A stretch of 64,000 nucleotides of DNA. Source: CAXBNB01 sp040151475. GTDB lineage: Bacteria; Bacteroidota; Bacteroidia; Cytophagales; Cyclobacteriaceae. This document shows, in pieces, positions 37,101-45,987 of this stretch (positions are counted from its first letter, which is position 1; each line of letters opens with the position of its first letter). A model generated the notes under the pieces. It saw only the letters and a list, made by a program, of their open reading frames with translations, made no database searches and was not told the origin of the DNA. The stretch covers positions 90,173 to 154,172 of the forward strand of contig NZ_JBDKWG010000148.1 in the NCBI RefSeq assembly GCF_040151475.1, in the 5' to 3' direction. The position numbers and the translations under genes were made by a program.

Positions 37101-37159
37101 TTTCGAAATTGTTTAATGATTGATTATTTAAATAAGTTATAATTATTATTGGCAATACT

Positions 37160-38086
37160 TTACCACATTCTTTTTTTCAATAGTTCTTTTATTTGTTCTT
37201 TGGGTACAGGCAATTCATCCATATGGTCTTTTAGCCATTTGGAAAAATCTTTTTCTATTTCTTCAGACCACTTGTTGTCGATTTGTCCCGGAGTGTATTT
37301 TCCTTCTTTCAATCTGGTAATACCAAATAAATCTCTAAGCCTAACAACTTCCGACGTAACTACAACTTTCTCTGCGAGATGGGCGGGGATAAACATTATT
37401 CCTTCTTTTTTAGCCAGCACAATATCTCCGGGTAATACTGTGGCAGCCCCAATCCTTATAGGTGAATTGATGCTCAGGAGCATTACTTCGGTGAGGTATG
37501 ACGGGTGCCAGCCTCTAACGAATGCATTGAACCCTTCGATTTCAGATAGTCCTTCCATATCTCTGCTGGAAGCATTAAACACTACACCAGTTTTGGATTT
37601 TGCATATATAGAATTGCCGAGATTGTCACCTATTAGCGTACCATCTACTATTTTACCAAAGCCGTCAGCTACATATACATCTCCCTCGTTCAGCATGTCA
37701 ATAGGCCAGGAGTTGGTGTTTCCAATCCTGCCGTCTTCACTACCTTTTTTCTTGATTTGATCAGATACATCAGGTCGGTTGGGCATATACTGTACCGTAA
37801 GGGCACGACCGACCACAGGTATGTTATCGTGTAGTGGTTGCCATCCTCCTTCAAATTGATTGTGGTATCCTTCATTTCTCAATACACCCCATGCTTCTTC
37901 TATGGTCACACTTTTTATCCTTTCTAAAATATCATCAGCTACTTTTGGCCTGCCGTCAGAAAACCTTTCGCCTGTCCATTGGGGTGTTAGGAATATAATT
38001 TGCTCTTTGGTGGTGGTTTGGGCAAAGGATGGAATGAGAAAAGAGGAAAATAACCCTGCCAGCAACATAATTTTTAATGATTTCAT
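37160..38086 (-). CDS. Exported RraA-family protein (aldolase/decarboxylase-like)
   Basis: 308 residues from ATG 38086, preceded in frame by a TTG at 38104. Signal peptide 1-22 ends SFAQ. The core (about 60-235) has the RraA-fold pattern: GDVYVADGFGK, LIGDNLGNSIYAKSKTGVVFNASSRDMEGL with the Arg-Asp pair conserved in metal-dependent 4-hydroxy-4-methyl-2-oxoglutarate aldolases, then FVRGWHPSY and LPGDIVLAKKEGIMFIPAHLAEKV. A 60-residue charged helical tail follows. RraA enzymes of this type cleave or decarboxylate 2-oxoacids; members without the site regulate RNase E, which cannot apply in the periplasm. It starts 10 bp after the symporter stop. Confidence 0.83.
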   Translation of the reverse strand: MKSLKIMLLAGLFSSFLIPSFAQTTTKEQIIFLTPQWTGERFSDGRPKVADDILERIKSVTIEEAWGVLRNEGYHNQFEGGWQPLHDNIPVVGRALTVQYMPNRPDVSDQIKKKGSEDGRIGNTNSWPIDMLNEGDVYVADGFGKIVDGTLIGDNLGNSIYAKSKTGVVFNASSRDMEGLSEIEGFNAFVRGWHPSYLTEVMLLSINSPIRIGAATVLPGDIVLAKKEGIMFIPAHLAEKVVVTSEVVRLRDLFGITRLKEGKYTPGQIDNKWSEEIEKDFSKWLKDHMDELPVPKEQIKELLKKRMW

Positions 38087-38096
38087 AATTTTTATT

Positions 38097-39212
38097 TTAA
38101 TCAACTAATGATTTTTTGTTTGAGTCATCACTATCAGATGTCTCTTGATTTTTGTTTCTCCACCATGTGGCCAAGGAAGAACCAGAGATATTCATCCAAG
38201 GACCGAAAATTGCTGGAGCAAGTCCAATTGTTGAAACTTTTCCCATTTCAAGGGCTATTCCAGAGGCTAATCCCCCGTTCTGCATTCCAACCTCAATGGC
38301 TATTGTTCTGCAATCTTGTTCACTCATTTTCAATAAACGTGATGCCCAATACCCTAGAAAATACCCTGCAGTATTGTGTATGATGGCAGCTGCGATCAGC
38401 AGAAGCCCAATAGAAAGCAGGCTGTCTCTTCCGGCCGCAGTAATAATTGTAATAATAAAGGCAATGCCTACCATGGATATAATAGGCATGACTTTGTCCA
38501 GCCAATTGGCTTTCCCATGAAAAAACTTATTAAAGATCAATCCTGCTATTATCGGTAGGATGACTATTTTGATTATACTCAACATCATTGACCAGAAATC
38601 TATTGGAACAAATTGTCCTGCGAATATCTTCATTAGCAGTGGTGTCATTATTGGAGCCAAGACGGTAGAAACAGCTGTGAGTGTTACAGAAAGAGCAAGG
38701 TTGGCTTTGGCCAGATATGCCATAACATTGGACGCCAAGCCACTGGGGGATGAACCTATCAATATGATACCAGCTGCTATTTCTGCCGGAAAACGGAATA
38801 GCGTTGCAATACAAAAACCTAAAATTGGCATTATGGTAAATTGGCATAATACTCCTACCAAAACACCTTTTGGCATTTTGATCACCCCAGAAAAGTCTTT
38901 GATGCTCATGGCTGTTCCCATTCCAAACATTATGAGCTGTAGCAGTGGAACAATAAGAGTTTTTAATTTAAAATCGCCAATGGTTTGAAAATACACAGGG
39001 TAATACATTGAGACCGTGACGGCAGCAAAAATCAGTATCGTGAATGAAAAACCTTTGAAAGTCTGATGACCTCTAACGCCAAGAGCCAATAATATAAAAA
39101 AGAAAACCAAGAAGGGACCTGCAATAGATATGTGACCCATTGACAATACGACAATGGATGCAATGAGGCAAAGTACTGAACCAATAAGTGATATTTTATA
39201 ATTTGTTTTCAT
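38097..39212 (-). CDS. Bile acid:sodium symporter-family transporter
   Basis: 371 residues with about nine to ten membrane helices. The motif IGSSPSGLASNVMAYLAKANLALSVTLTAVST (in two parts, about 152-183) and EVGMQNGGLASGIALEMG near residue 309 are the two crossing-helix sodium-site regions of BASS transporters. Related proteins import bile acids, pantoate, pyruvate or other organic anions with sodium. Here it is embedded between an exported amidohydrolase and an exported RraA-like protein, so it most likely imports an organic acid made in the periplasm (inference). Confidence 0.88.
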   Translation of the reverse strand: MKTNYKISLIGSVLCLIASIVVLSMGHISIAGPFLVFFFILLALGVRGHQTFKGFSFTILIFAAVTVSMYYPVYFQTIGDFKLKTLIVPLLQLIMFGMGTAMSIKDFSGVIKMPKGVLVGVLCQFTIMPILGFCIATLFRFPAEIAAGIILIGSSPSGLASNVMAYLAKANLALSVTLTAVSTVLAPIMTPLLMKIFAGQFVPIDFWSMMLSIIKIVILPIIAGLIFNKFFHGKANWLDKVMPIISMVGIAFIITIITAAGRDSLLSIGLLLIAAAIIHNTAGYFLGYWASRLLKMSEQDCRTIAIEVGMQNGGLASGIALEMGKVSTIGLAPAIFGPWMNISGSSLATWWRNKNQETSDSDDSNKKSLVD

Positions 39213-39302
39213 TTTTCAATATACGGTTTTAGACAAGTAGTCCAATCTTTGAAATACAAATTGAATCAGATCTTTTTATTATAAGGTATGTCAGTTTGCT
39301 CA

Positions 39303-40556
39303 TTACTTTTCATTCCACAAGGGCTTGGAAATGCCACTCAAGTCCCAAACGACACTGCCTTCCCTTAAGGTAAGTTCACACTCCAGCTTTTGCTTGCCTT
39401 CCATCTTTTTTCCTTTTGTATCAATAAATCCAAAATCTCCTTTTCTAATATTCATGATAGTGACATCCGCAACAGCACCAACCGATAAATGACCCAAGTC
39501 TGTGCGCTTTATGTATTGTGCAGGGCTCCAGGTGACACTTGTTATCACGTCTTCTATTGGCATATCCATATTTATGAATTTAGACATGATGTTCATCAGG
39601 TCTTTCATTCCTCCATTCATACTGCCTGTATGTAAATCTGTACTCAATGAATTGGGATAAAAACCTTGCTTCAAGGATGGTATAACCTGTTCAAATAAGA
39701 AACTCCCACCTCCATGTCCTACATCAAATATGATCCCTTTTTTCTGAGCTTCAATGACGTAAGGCCTCACTTTACCTTGTTCATCAACCACTGGTGTTCT
39801 GCCTCCTACGTGTGCATAGGCATGAGTGAATATATCACCAGGTCTTAATTTCTCCAGTAACAGGGTTTCCAGAGATAATTCAGGGTTACTTCCTCCAAAA
39901 TCTATCATTACAGGTATATCCGCAAGTTTTCCTGCTTCGACGGCTCTTTCAGTGGGAGCCCACAATGGGCCATTGAAGTGTGCCAGTTTCACTCCTACCA
40001 CTACACCGGGATTTTGCTTTGCGACGATGGAAGTCAATTTGGCATCCATATCTTCAACATTTTGTTCTATTGCCCCGCCTTTCATTCCCGAGCCAACTAT
40101 ATTCAAAAAAGCCAACACCCGGGTTTTTGACTGGCCGATTGTCTGTTCCTTAAAGACATCAAAGTTTCTCCATCCTGCACCACCTGCATCCACTACAGTA
40201 GTCACCCCACTTCTAAATGTAAAACCATCAGGAGGAACACTAGAAAAGCTGTTGCTTAAGTATGCATGTGGCTCTGTGCCAAAAAAGTTGTGCGTATGGA
40301 TGTCAATAAGCCCCGGCGTTACTAGGAAACCCCTGGCATCTACTACGGTCTTGGCCTGATTTTCAGAAATGTCTTTGGCAATTTTGGCTATTTTTCCGTC
40401 TGAAATGGCAACATCCATTGTTTCGTTTATAGAATTGCGAGGATCAATTACCTTTCCACCTTTAATGAGCAGGTCAAAATTCTGAGCGGGTGACATTGTA
40501 GAACAAAGAAGCATTAAGATTGTTCCAAAGAAGATATTACGTGTACAAGGATTCAT
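39303..40556 (-). CDS. Exported amidohydrolase/deacetylase-family metallohydrolase
   Basis: 417 residues. Signal peptide 1-25 ends MSPAQ. The amidohydrolase fold is complete: GGKVIDPRN at the start, metal motif DIHTHNF (about 84-90), GVKLAHF with the lysine that is usually carboxylated (near 192), HAYAH, GHGGG and STDLHTGS with the catalytic Asp. It resembles the EF_0837/AHA_3915 deacetylase family, whose genes elsewhere sit beside SelA-like enzymes (from memory). It probably removes an acyl group from an amino compound before the PLP lyase acts. It is the first gene of the six-gene minus-strand cluster; I see no TAnnTTTG box ahead of it. Confidence 0.87.
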   Translation of the reverse strand: MNPCTRNIFFGTILMLLCSTMSPAQNFDLLIKGGKVIDPRNSINETMDVAISDGKIAKIAKDISENQAKTVVDARGFLVTPGLIDIHTHNFFGTEPHAYLSNSFSSVPPDGFTFRSGVTTVVDAGGAGWRNFDVFKEQTIGQSKTRVLAFLNIVGSGMKGGAIEQNVEDMDAKLTSIVAKQNPGVVVGVKLAHFNGPLWAPTERAVEAGKLADIPVMIDFGGSNPELSLETLLLEKLRPGDIFTHAYAHVGGRTPVVDEQGKVRPYVIEAQKKGIIFDVGHGGGSFLFEQVIPSLKQGFYPNSLSTDLHTGSMNGGMKDLMNIMSKFINMDMPIEDVITSVTWSPAQYIKRTDLGHLSVGAVADVTIMNIRKGDFGFIDTKGKKMEGKQKLECELTLREGSVVWDLSGISKPLWNEK

Positions 40557-41564
40557 AATATAACTGACTAAATTGGTTGAAAAGAACCTCTTACTTTAAA
40601 TCTATTCAAGAATGAAAATAAAATATTCATAAACTATTTCTTGTGTTTTCAACTTCGCTGCAATGACCTCCGAAGTTTTAATTTGATATATGATGAAACT
40701 TTAGCAATTTTCTCATTTTTAAAAAGTTATGTTGTGGCATTACCGTATTATAGGTTTTTCTTTTACTTCTTGCCCTCCATACTTCTCAATACTGTTCCTT
40801 ATAAGTCTTTTCGTCACCAATCTGTTCCACCAAAAGTGGGAATCTTCCTGAAGTCCCATCGCCATCACTTTGATAGCAAACACTGTAATAGATTTTCTGT
40901 TCTTTTAATATATCCTTGTTTAATAGATTGTCTTTGATTTCGTCAGGTGTTTTCATATGAGAAAGAGCTTTTCTTCTTTTTATTTTGGCTAACTGTTCTA
41001 GGCTGAACATAATGAGTAAGTGTCGCACAGGTTGGTATGTTGAGCAAAATCCTTTTTGAGCGAACCTGAATCCCCATTAACATAAATTAATTTTAACCTG
41101 AAAAGTATGATATCACCAACATGAGAATCTTTTTCACTTAGCCGGATGATATTTGCCGAATTGGCTGATTTACTAAATATAGTACCATATCTTATTGAAA
41201 AGTACTATTGACTTAGGTTTAAATTTACTTTTCCCTAATGGGTAGTAGGATTATGAATTTGTGAATTATTATTTACTGACATTAAGCAAAATCAAACAAT
41301 GAAGCTTCTGGTTTATCATCTAAAGTAATTTTTTTCTTTGCTTCTTCTGCCAAGAAGCCACACGAGATTGGTCTTGCGTCAAAAAAATGGAAAGGTAAAT
41401 CTATTTCGGATGGGAAGAGATGCCTACTCAAGTTGATGTTGATGAGTATGCAAATCAACTTTTATCTACCACAGGCATATTTGATAATTGCAATAGACAA
41501 TTCTTAGCATTAAATGGGTAAGTAAAAGGATATGGTGGCAGTTTCATTACAAAAAAACATAATC
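40557..41564. other. About 1 kb without a convincing gene
   Basis: Only short frames are present. A minus-strand frame (40786-41028; internal ATG 41010) gives about 74 residues beginning MFSLEQLAKIKRRKALSHMK, which I do not recognise. Around 41418-41520 a plus-strand frame (GWEEMPTQVDVDEYANQLL) looks protein-like but has an in-frame stop just upstream and ends after about 35 codons. Together they could be decayed remnants of a lost gene or a short real gene. The leader of the amidohydrolase gene lies at the left end. Confidence 0.5.
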
Positions 41565-42248
41565 CTATAAAACTTTCTCTGAACCCTTTTTCTCCGGAAA
41601 AGGCACGGGCAGAAACCCCAAATCCTGTGTAGCAGACCTAATGTCAGCTAAAAACTGGTCACCAGGATCTGATTTTTTTGTACGGTAGCCATCATCCACT
41701 TCAAGCCATAGCTCATGACCTTCAAAATTTATGTATTCTGAATGGCCTATCAAATATTTGATGTCATATTTGTCAGCGAGGTACTTGACCAACCAAATAT
41801 TAGCTTCCAATTGTTTGGCAGTCAATGGGGTTTCTTTTGTACCGCCTACGTTTTCAATACCAATGGCACAGTGGTTCAACCCAATAACGTGCCTGGCCAT
41901 AGTAGTCTCTGGCATCAATCTGTATATGCTACCATCCCTATCTACCATAAACTGGGAAGAAACATTAAGACCGCTTGCATTGGCAATTTCAGGACGCCAA
42001 TTTGGTAATTTAGGGTCATTGAACGCATCGAATGATGCTTCTAATGTAGGGATAACTGTGTAATGCACAACCACCATTTGAGGAACAATAGTAGGCTCTG
42101 TTTGCTTTAGCCCATACCTTTTATACAAATAGTCAAGCGTAAGGTCTGTTCTCTCCTGTCCAAATTGAACAGGGCGATCTATTATCCTTTTACTACCACA
42201 AGAAAGCAAAGTCATGGTAAAAAAAACAAGGGTTAGGAAACTCTTCAT
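41565..42248 (-). CDS. N-acetylmuramoyl-L-alanine amidase, lipoprotein (AmiD-like)
   Basis: 227 residues. MKSFLTLVFFTMTLLSC is a lipoprotein signal (Cys17). The Amidase_2/PGRP zinc fold shows MVVVHYT with the first His ligand, SQFMVDRDGSIYRLMPE, MARHVIGLNHCAIGIENVGG, GHSEYINF, and the late KKSDPGDQF block that supplies the third ligand in AmiD. It cleaves the amide between N-acetylmuramic acid and the stem peptide, trimming murein or recycling anhydro-muropeptides from the outer-membrane inner face. It is flanked on both sides by unusually long non-coding stretches. Confidence 0.92.
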   Translation of the reverse strand: MKSFLTLVFFTMTLLSCGSKRIIDRPVQFGQERTDLTLDYLYKRYGLKQTEPTIVPQMVVVHYTVIPTLEASFDAFNDPKLPNWRPEIANASGLNVSSQFMVDRDGSIYRLMPETTMARHVIGLNHCAIGIENVGGTKETPLTAKQLEANIWLVKYLADKYDIKYLIGHSEYINFEGHELWLEVDDGYRTKKSDPGDQFLADIRSATQDLGFLPVPFPEKKGSEKVL

Positions 42249-42630
42249 CTTTGTCGGTATTTTCAGGAAAGATGCAACTTAATAAATAATGGTACATAAA
42301 TATAATACTTTTTGCCATGATGGAAGACCTGTTGCGTTTCATGCCAACAACCCAATCTCTAGAAAGAAGTATTTTTTCAAAATAATAAGAGTATCTCCAG
42401 ATACTACTACTGTTATGGTCAAACACCTGCGAAACCGAAACACCATTTGTTGGATTCGGTTGCCCAAAACATCCAATGGTAGAAGTACTTTTTCAACAGA
42501 TATGGTACTATAGTTTGTAAGTACCACTGACCCACCGCAATTTCAGATGGTTGTGCATTTCACCTGGCTAAAAAGGCATATTGGATCAGCTGGCTTGTAT
42601 TAGAATATATTAAGTTTAAAAAACCGATCA
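42249..42630. other. 382-bp intergenic region
   Basis: It lies between divergent genes (amidase, minus; dehydrogenase-cytochrome, plus). A 74-codon plus-strand frame (42289-42513) and overlapping minus-strand frames exist, but none has recognisable motifs or a codon pattern I trust. It may hold both promoters, though no TAnnTTTG box is apparent. Confidence 0.45.
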
Positions 42631-44400
42631 ATGACCTTCAATTTTAGCTTTAGAACAGCCTTGTATTGTATGCTATTTATTGGGACACTTGCCCAATGTA
42701 TTGAAAAACACCAATTGCCACCTGGAGACCCTGACAATGGGGGACTCGTCCTACCTGAAGGTTTTGAAGCAGTGGTGGTCGTAGATAGTTTGGGATCTGC
42801 CAGACATCTTGCTGTAAACAACAATGGCGATGTGTATGTAAAATTGCGCTTTCCAGATGTGCAAGGCGAAAATGTGGGCTTAAGAGACACTACAAATGAT
42901 GGCAAAGCAGACATCATTGAGCGGTTTGGAGATTATGGAAAAGATGGCTCTTATGGTACTGGAATGCGCATTTATCAAGGTTATTTGTATTTTAGTACTG
43001 CTGGCAGGGTCATGAGGCATAAACTGGCGCCAGGCAAGTTGATACCAGAAGATGAAGCTGAAGTAATGCTGACTGATGACTATAGAAATTCAAAACATGG
43101 TGCCTCACATTATGCCAAACCAATCACATTCGACGATGAAGGGCATATGTACATACCTTTTGGCTCCCCAGGTGATGTTTGTCAATTGGAAAACAGAAAA
43201 CCTGGTGCCCCTGGTCAAGACCCTTGCCCGCAATTGGAATGGCATGCGGGCATATGGCAATTCGATGCACACAAACCAAATCAACTACAGAAAGATGGAT
43301 ATAGGTATGCAACCGGAATAAGGAGCATAGTTGGTCTGGACTGGAATCACGCAGACAATACACTTTATGCCATGCAGCATGGAAGGGATGATCTCAACCG
43401 CAACTGGCCAGAATATTACACCCCATGGCAAAGTGCCCTTTTGCCATCAGAAGAATTTCTCCGGGTAAAAGATGGGTGCGATGCAGGTTGGCCGTATTAC
43501 TATTATGACCACATGCAGGGAAAGAAACTACTGAATCCAGAATATGGTGGTGATGGACATAAAGAAGGTAACGGTGCTGATTATGAGCAACCAATTGTAG
43601 GGTTTCCAGGACACTGGGCACCAAATGACCTCCATTTTTATCAAGGTGAGCAATTCCCAGAACACTATAAGAACGGAGCTTTTATTGCCTTTCATGGTTC
43701 CACAATCCGGTCACCCTACTCCCAGTCCGGTTACTTTATTGGCTTTGTGCCTTTTGAAGGGTCAAAGCCCAAAAACTGGGAAGTTTTTGCAGATGGTTTC
43801 ACGCAAGTTGAAAAAATCATCAACACAACAGATGCCGGGTATAGGCCAATGGGCATAGCCATGGGACCTGACGGATCATTATACATCAGTGAAAGTGAGC
43901 AAGGAAAAGTATGGCGCATTATGTATAAAGGGGACAAAAAGAACTTTGGCTCAAAACAATTAGCCAAAATGGAAGAGCGTAAAAAAGAACCACACATCAG
44001 GACTCCCGATGAAGTTCTTGATGACCTCACACAAGTTAGAATAGAAGCAGGTGAGAAAATTTACAACAAATATTGTGGATCATGCCATATGGCCGATGGC
44101 AATGGTGATGGAAGCAGGTTTCCACCAATCAACGGATCTGAGTGGGTATCAGGTGACCAAAAACAGTTGATTGATATTGTTTTGCAAGGTCTCCAAGGCC
44201 CGATATCGGTAAAAGGACAGTCTTACGACGCTGTGATGCCTCCTGTGGATTATTTAGACGATGAGGAAATAGCCCAAGTACTTACCTACATCCGCCAGAA
44301 ATTTGGAAAAGGTGCACCCAGTGTAAATGCCTACTATGTTAAATGGGGACGCTATGCAGCCAGACGAGCAAAAAGGGAAAATGACCTTCAAAAAAAATAA
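42631..44400 (+). CDS. PQQ-type sugar dehydrogenase-like beta-propeller fused to cytochrome c
   Basis: 589 residues. The N-terminus ends LFIGTLAQC, a lipoprotein-type signal (Cys23). Residues about 40-430 form a six-bladed-propeller region of the soluble glucose/sorbosone dehydrogenase type (LPEGFEAVVVVDSLGSARHLAV, GTGMRIYQGYLYFS, RYATGIRSIVGLDWN, RPMGIAMGPDGSLYISE). A cytochrome c domain follows with CGSCH (482-486) and the distal Met of VMPP at 536. It would oxidise a sugar or alcohol in the periplasm using PQQ and pass electrons to its own haem and the respiratory chain. PQQ dependence and substrate are inferred. No pqq genes are in the window. Confidence 0.88.
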   Translation: MTFNFSFRTALYCMLFIGTLAQCIEKHQLPPGDPDNGGLVLPEGFEAVVVVDSLGSARHLAVNNNGDVYVKLRFPDVQGENVGLRDTTNDGKADIIERFGDYGKDGSYGTGMRIYQGYLYFSTAGRVMRHKLAPGKLIPEDEAEVMLTDDYRNSKHGASHYAKPITFDDEGHMYIPFGSPGDVCQLENRKPGAPGQDPCPQLEWHAGIWQFDAHKPNQLQKDGYRYATGIRSIVGLDWNHADNTLYAMQHGRDDLNRNWPEYYTPWQSALLPSEEFLRVKDGCDAGWPYYYYDHMQGKKLLNPEYGGDGHKEGNGADYEQPIVGFPGHWAPNDLHFYQGEQFPEHYKNGAFIAFHGSTIRSPYSQSGYFIGFVPFEGSKPKNWEVFADGFTQVEKIINTTDAGYRPMGIAMGPDGSLYISESEQGKVWRIMYKGDKKNFGSKQLAKMEERKKEPHIRTPDEVLDDLTQVRIEAGEKIYNKYCGSCHMADGNGDGSRFPPINGSEWVSGDQKQLIDIVLQGLQGPISVKGQSYDAVMPPVDYLDDEEIAQVLTYIRQKFGKGAPSVNAYYVKWGRYAARRAKRENDLQKK

Positions 44401-44742
44401 AAGCAAGTTTTGCTGATTTATGTCAATATCCCAAGGATTGGATTGAGCATATTATTCCATCACAGAAATTTTCTGGTTCAAGAAAAAAACAGAGATTTTT
44501 GTTGTCAATGGGCAGGGGAAAGTATTTTGCCATTTCAATAAATTCCTAAATGAAACTTTCAATTACCCATACTATTTTCAAGCTTAGCTGCCGGGGGACT
44601 AAAAGACAACTCAACTGCAATAGTTTCCACAAGCACATTTGACCCTCTATAGATTTCAGAGAGGGGAGAAGAGGGGATTGTCGGTAAAATCAAACCTATG
44701 CTGCAAATGGATAACACATATTTTGACGAAAAAGAATAATAA
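44401..44742. other. Intergenic region between convergent genes
   Basis: No gene is seen. Near 44643-44665 a short C-rich/G-rich hairpin (CCCTCT with AGAGGG) occurs inside a GAGGGGAGAAGAGGGG purine stretch; this could be a transcription end for the dehydrogenase-cytochrome gene or a decayed repeat. The clpX terminator follows at 44743. Confidence 0.4.
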
Positions 44743-44770
44743 GTTAAAAGCTGATTAAGCAGCTTTTAAC
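44743..44770 (-). terminator. Intrinsic terminator overlapping the clpX stop
   Basis: Perfect 11-bp arms (44743-44753 and 44760-44770) with a 6-bp loop that contains the clpX stop codon. On the minus strand the stem is followed by TTATTATTCTTTTT, a good T-tract. Because the stem includes the last clpX codons, ribosomes reaching the stop would cover it. Confidence 0.75.
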
Positions 44771-45978
44771 TTATTTACTTTTGATTTTTCTAGTTTTTCC
44801 TCAGCGTATGCTTTAGTTATAACCAGTTTTTTTGTGGTAGTGTCTGATGGAAGCTCGAACATGGCATCAGTTACTATTGCTTCGCATATAGACCTTAGCC
44901 CTCTGGCACCAAGCTTAAATTCTACTGCTTTATCAACAATATAGTCCAGAGCAGTTTTTTTGAATTCTATTTCGATATCTTCCATTGCAAACAATTTAGT
45001 GTATTGTTTGACCAATGCATTTTTAGGCTCTGTTAATATTTGTTTCAGAGTAGATTTATCCAATGGGTTTAAATGAGTAAGCACTGGTAGTCTTCCAATG
45101 AGTTCTGGTATCAGTCCGAAGCTCTTTAAATCCTGTGCATTGATATATTGAAGCATGTTTTCTTCGTCCAGCCCCTTGTCATCTGTTTTGGCAGTAAATC
45201 CAATAGCTCTGGAGTTTAACCTATTCCCAATATTTCTGGTAATACCATCAAATGCACCCCCACATATAAACAGAATGTTTTCCGTATTGACAGAAATCAT
45301 TTTTTGATCAGGATGCTTTCTGCCGCCTTGAGGAGGTACATTTACAGACGTACCTTCCAAAAGTTTCAATAAAGCTTGCTGAACGCCTTCACCACTTACA
45401 TCTCTCGTGATAGAAGGATTGTCCGATTTTCTGGAGATTTTATCTAACTCATCAATATATACAATACCTCTTTCTGCAGCTTCTGTTTCGTAGTTTGCAG
45501 CCTGAAGTAGTCTTGTTAAGATGCTTTCAACATCTTCACCTACATAACCTGCCTCTGTCAGTACAGTGGCATCAGCAATGCAAAAAGGAACTTGCAATAT
45601 TTTCGCTAATGTCCTGGCCAAATACGTTTTTCCTGTTCCTGTTTCTCCAACCATGATGATGTTTGATTTCTCAATAGTTACATCATCATCTTCGTCTTTC
45701 TGCATCAACCTTTTATAGTGGTTATATACAGCAACAGATATTACCTTTTTGGCTTCATCTTGTCCTATCACGTACTTGTCGAGATGATTTTTCATCTCGA
45801 CTGGTTTAATTAGGTTGAATTTTGGAGAAGATATATTGTTTTTGGTTTTGGTTTCCTCACTCAATATTTGATTGGCCTGAGTAATACATTTATCACAAAT
45901 GTGTGCATGTATTCCGGATATCATCAAATCAACATCTTTTTTATTTCTTCCGCAAAAAGAACAAGTTACTTGTGCCAT
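44755..45978 (-). CDS. clpX: ATP-dependent Clp protease ATP-binding subunit ClpX
   Basis: 407 residues, full length. An N-terminal zinc-binding domain (CSFC near residue 6, CDKC near 34) is followed by the AAA+ module: Walker A GETGTGKT (about 111-118), Walker B VYIDELDKI, sensor regions and the ClpP-binding IGF-like loop in NSRAIGFTAK. It forms a hexameric unfoldase that feeds substrates to ClpP in the cytoplasm. Its start is 9 bp after the clpP stop, the classic clpP-clpX operon. Confidence 0.98.
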   Translation of the reverse strand: MAQVTCSFCGRNKKDVDLMISGIHAHICDKCITQANQILSEETKTKNNISSPKFNLIKPVEMKNHLDKYVIGQDEAKKVISVAVYNHYKRLMQKDEDDDVTIEKSNIIMVGETGTGKTYLARTLAKILQVPFCIADATVLTEAGYVGEDVESILTRLLQAANYETEAAERGIVYIDELDKISRKSDNPSITRDVSGEGVQQALLKLLEGTSVNVPPQGGRKHPDQKMISVNTENILFICGGAFDGITRNIGNRLNSRAIGFTAKTDDKGLDEENMLQYINAQDLKSFGLIPELIGRLPVLTHLNPLDKSTLKQILTEPKNALVKQYTKLFAMEDIEIEFKKTALDYIVDKAVEFKLGARGLRSICEAIVTDAMFELPSDTTTKKLVITKAYAEEKLEKSKVNKLKAA

Positions 45979-45987
45979 AACGTATTA

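Noticed and set aside
37149..37760. 203-codon plus-strand frame
   Set aside because: It is antisense to the RraA-like gene; its Ser/Pro/Leu-rich composition is what antisense readings typically give.
40641..40937. 98-codon plus-strand frame
   Set aside because: No motif, no conserved pattern, rich in Phe/Tyr/Leu as expected from A+T-rich non-coding DNA.
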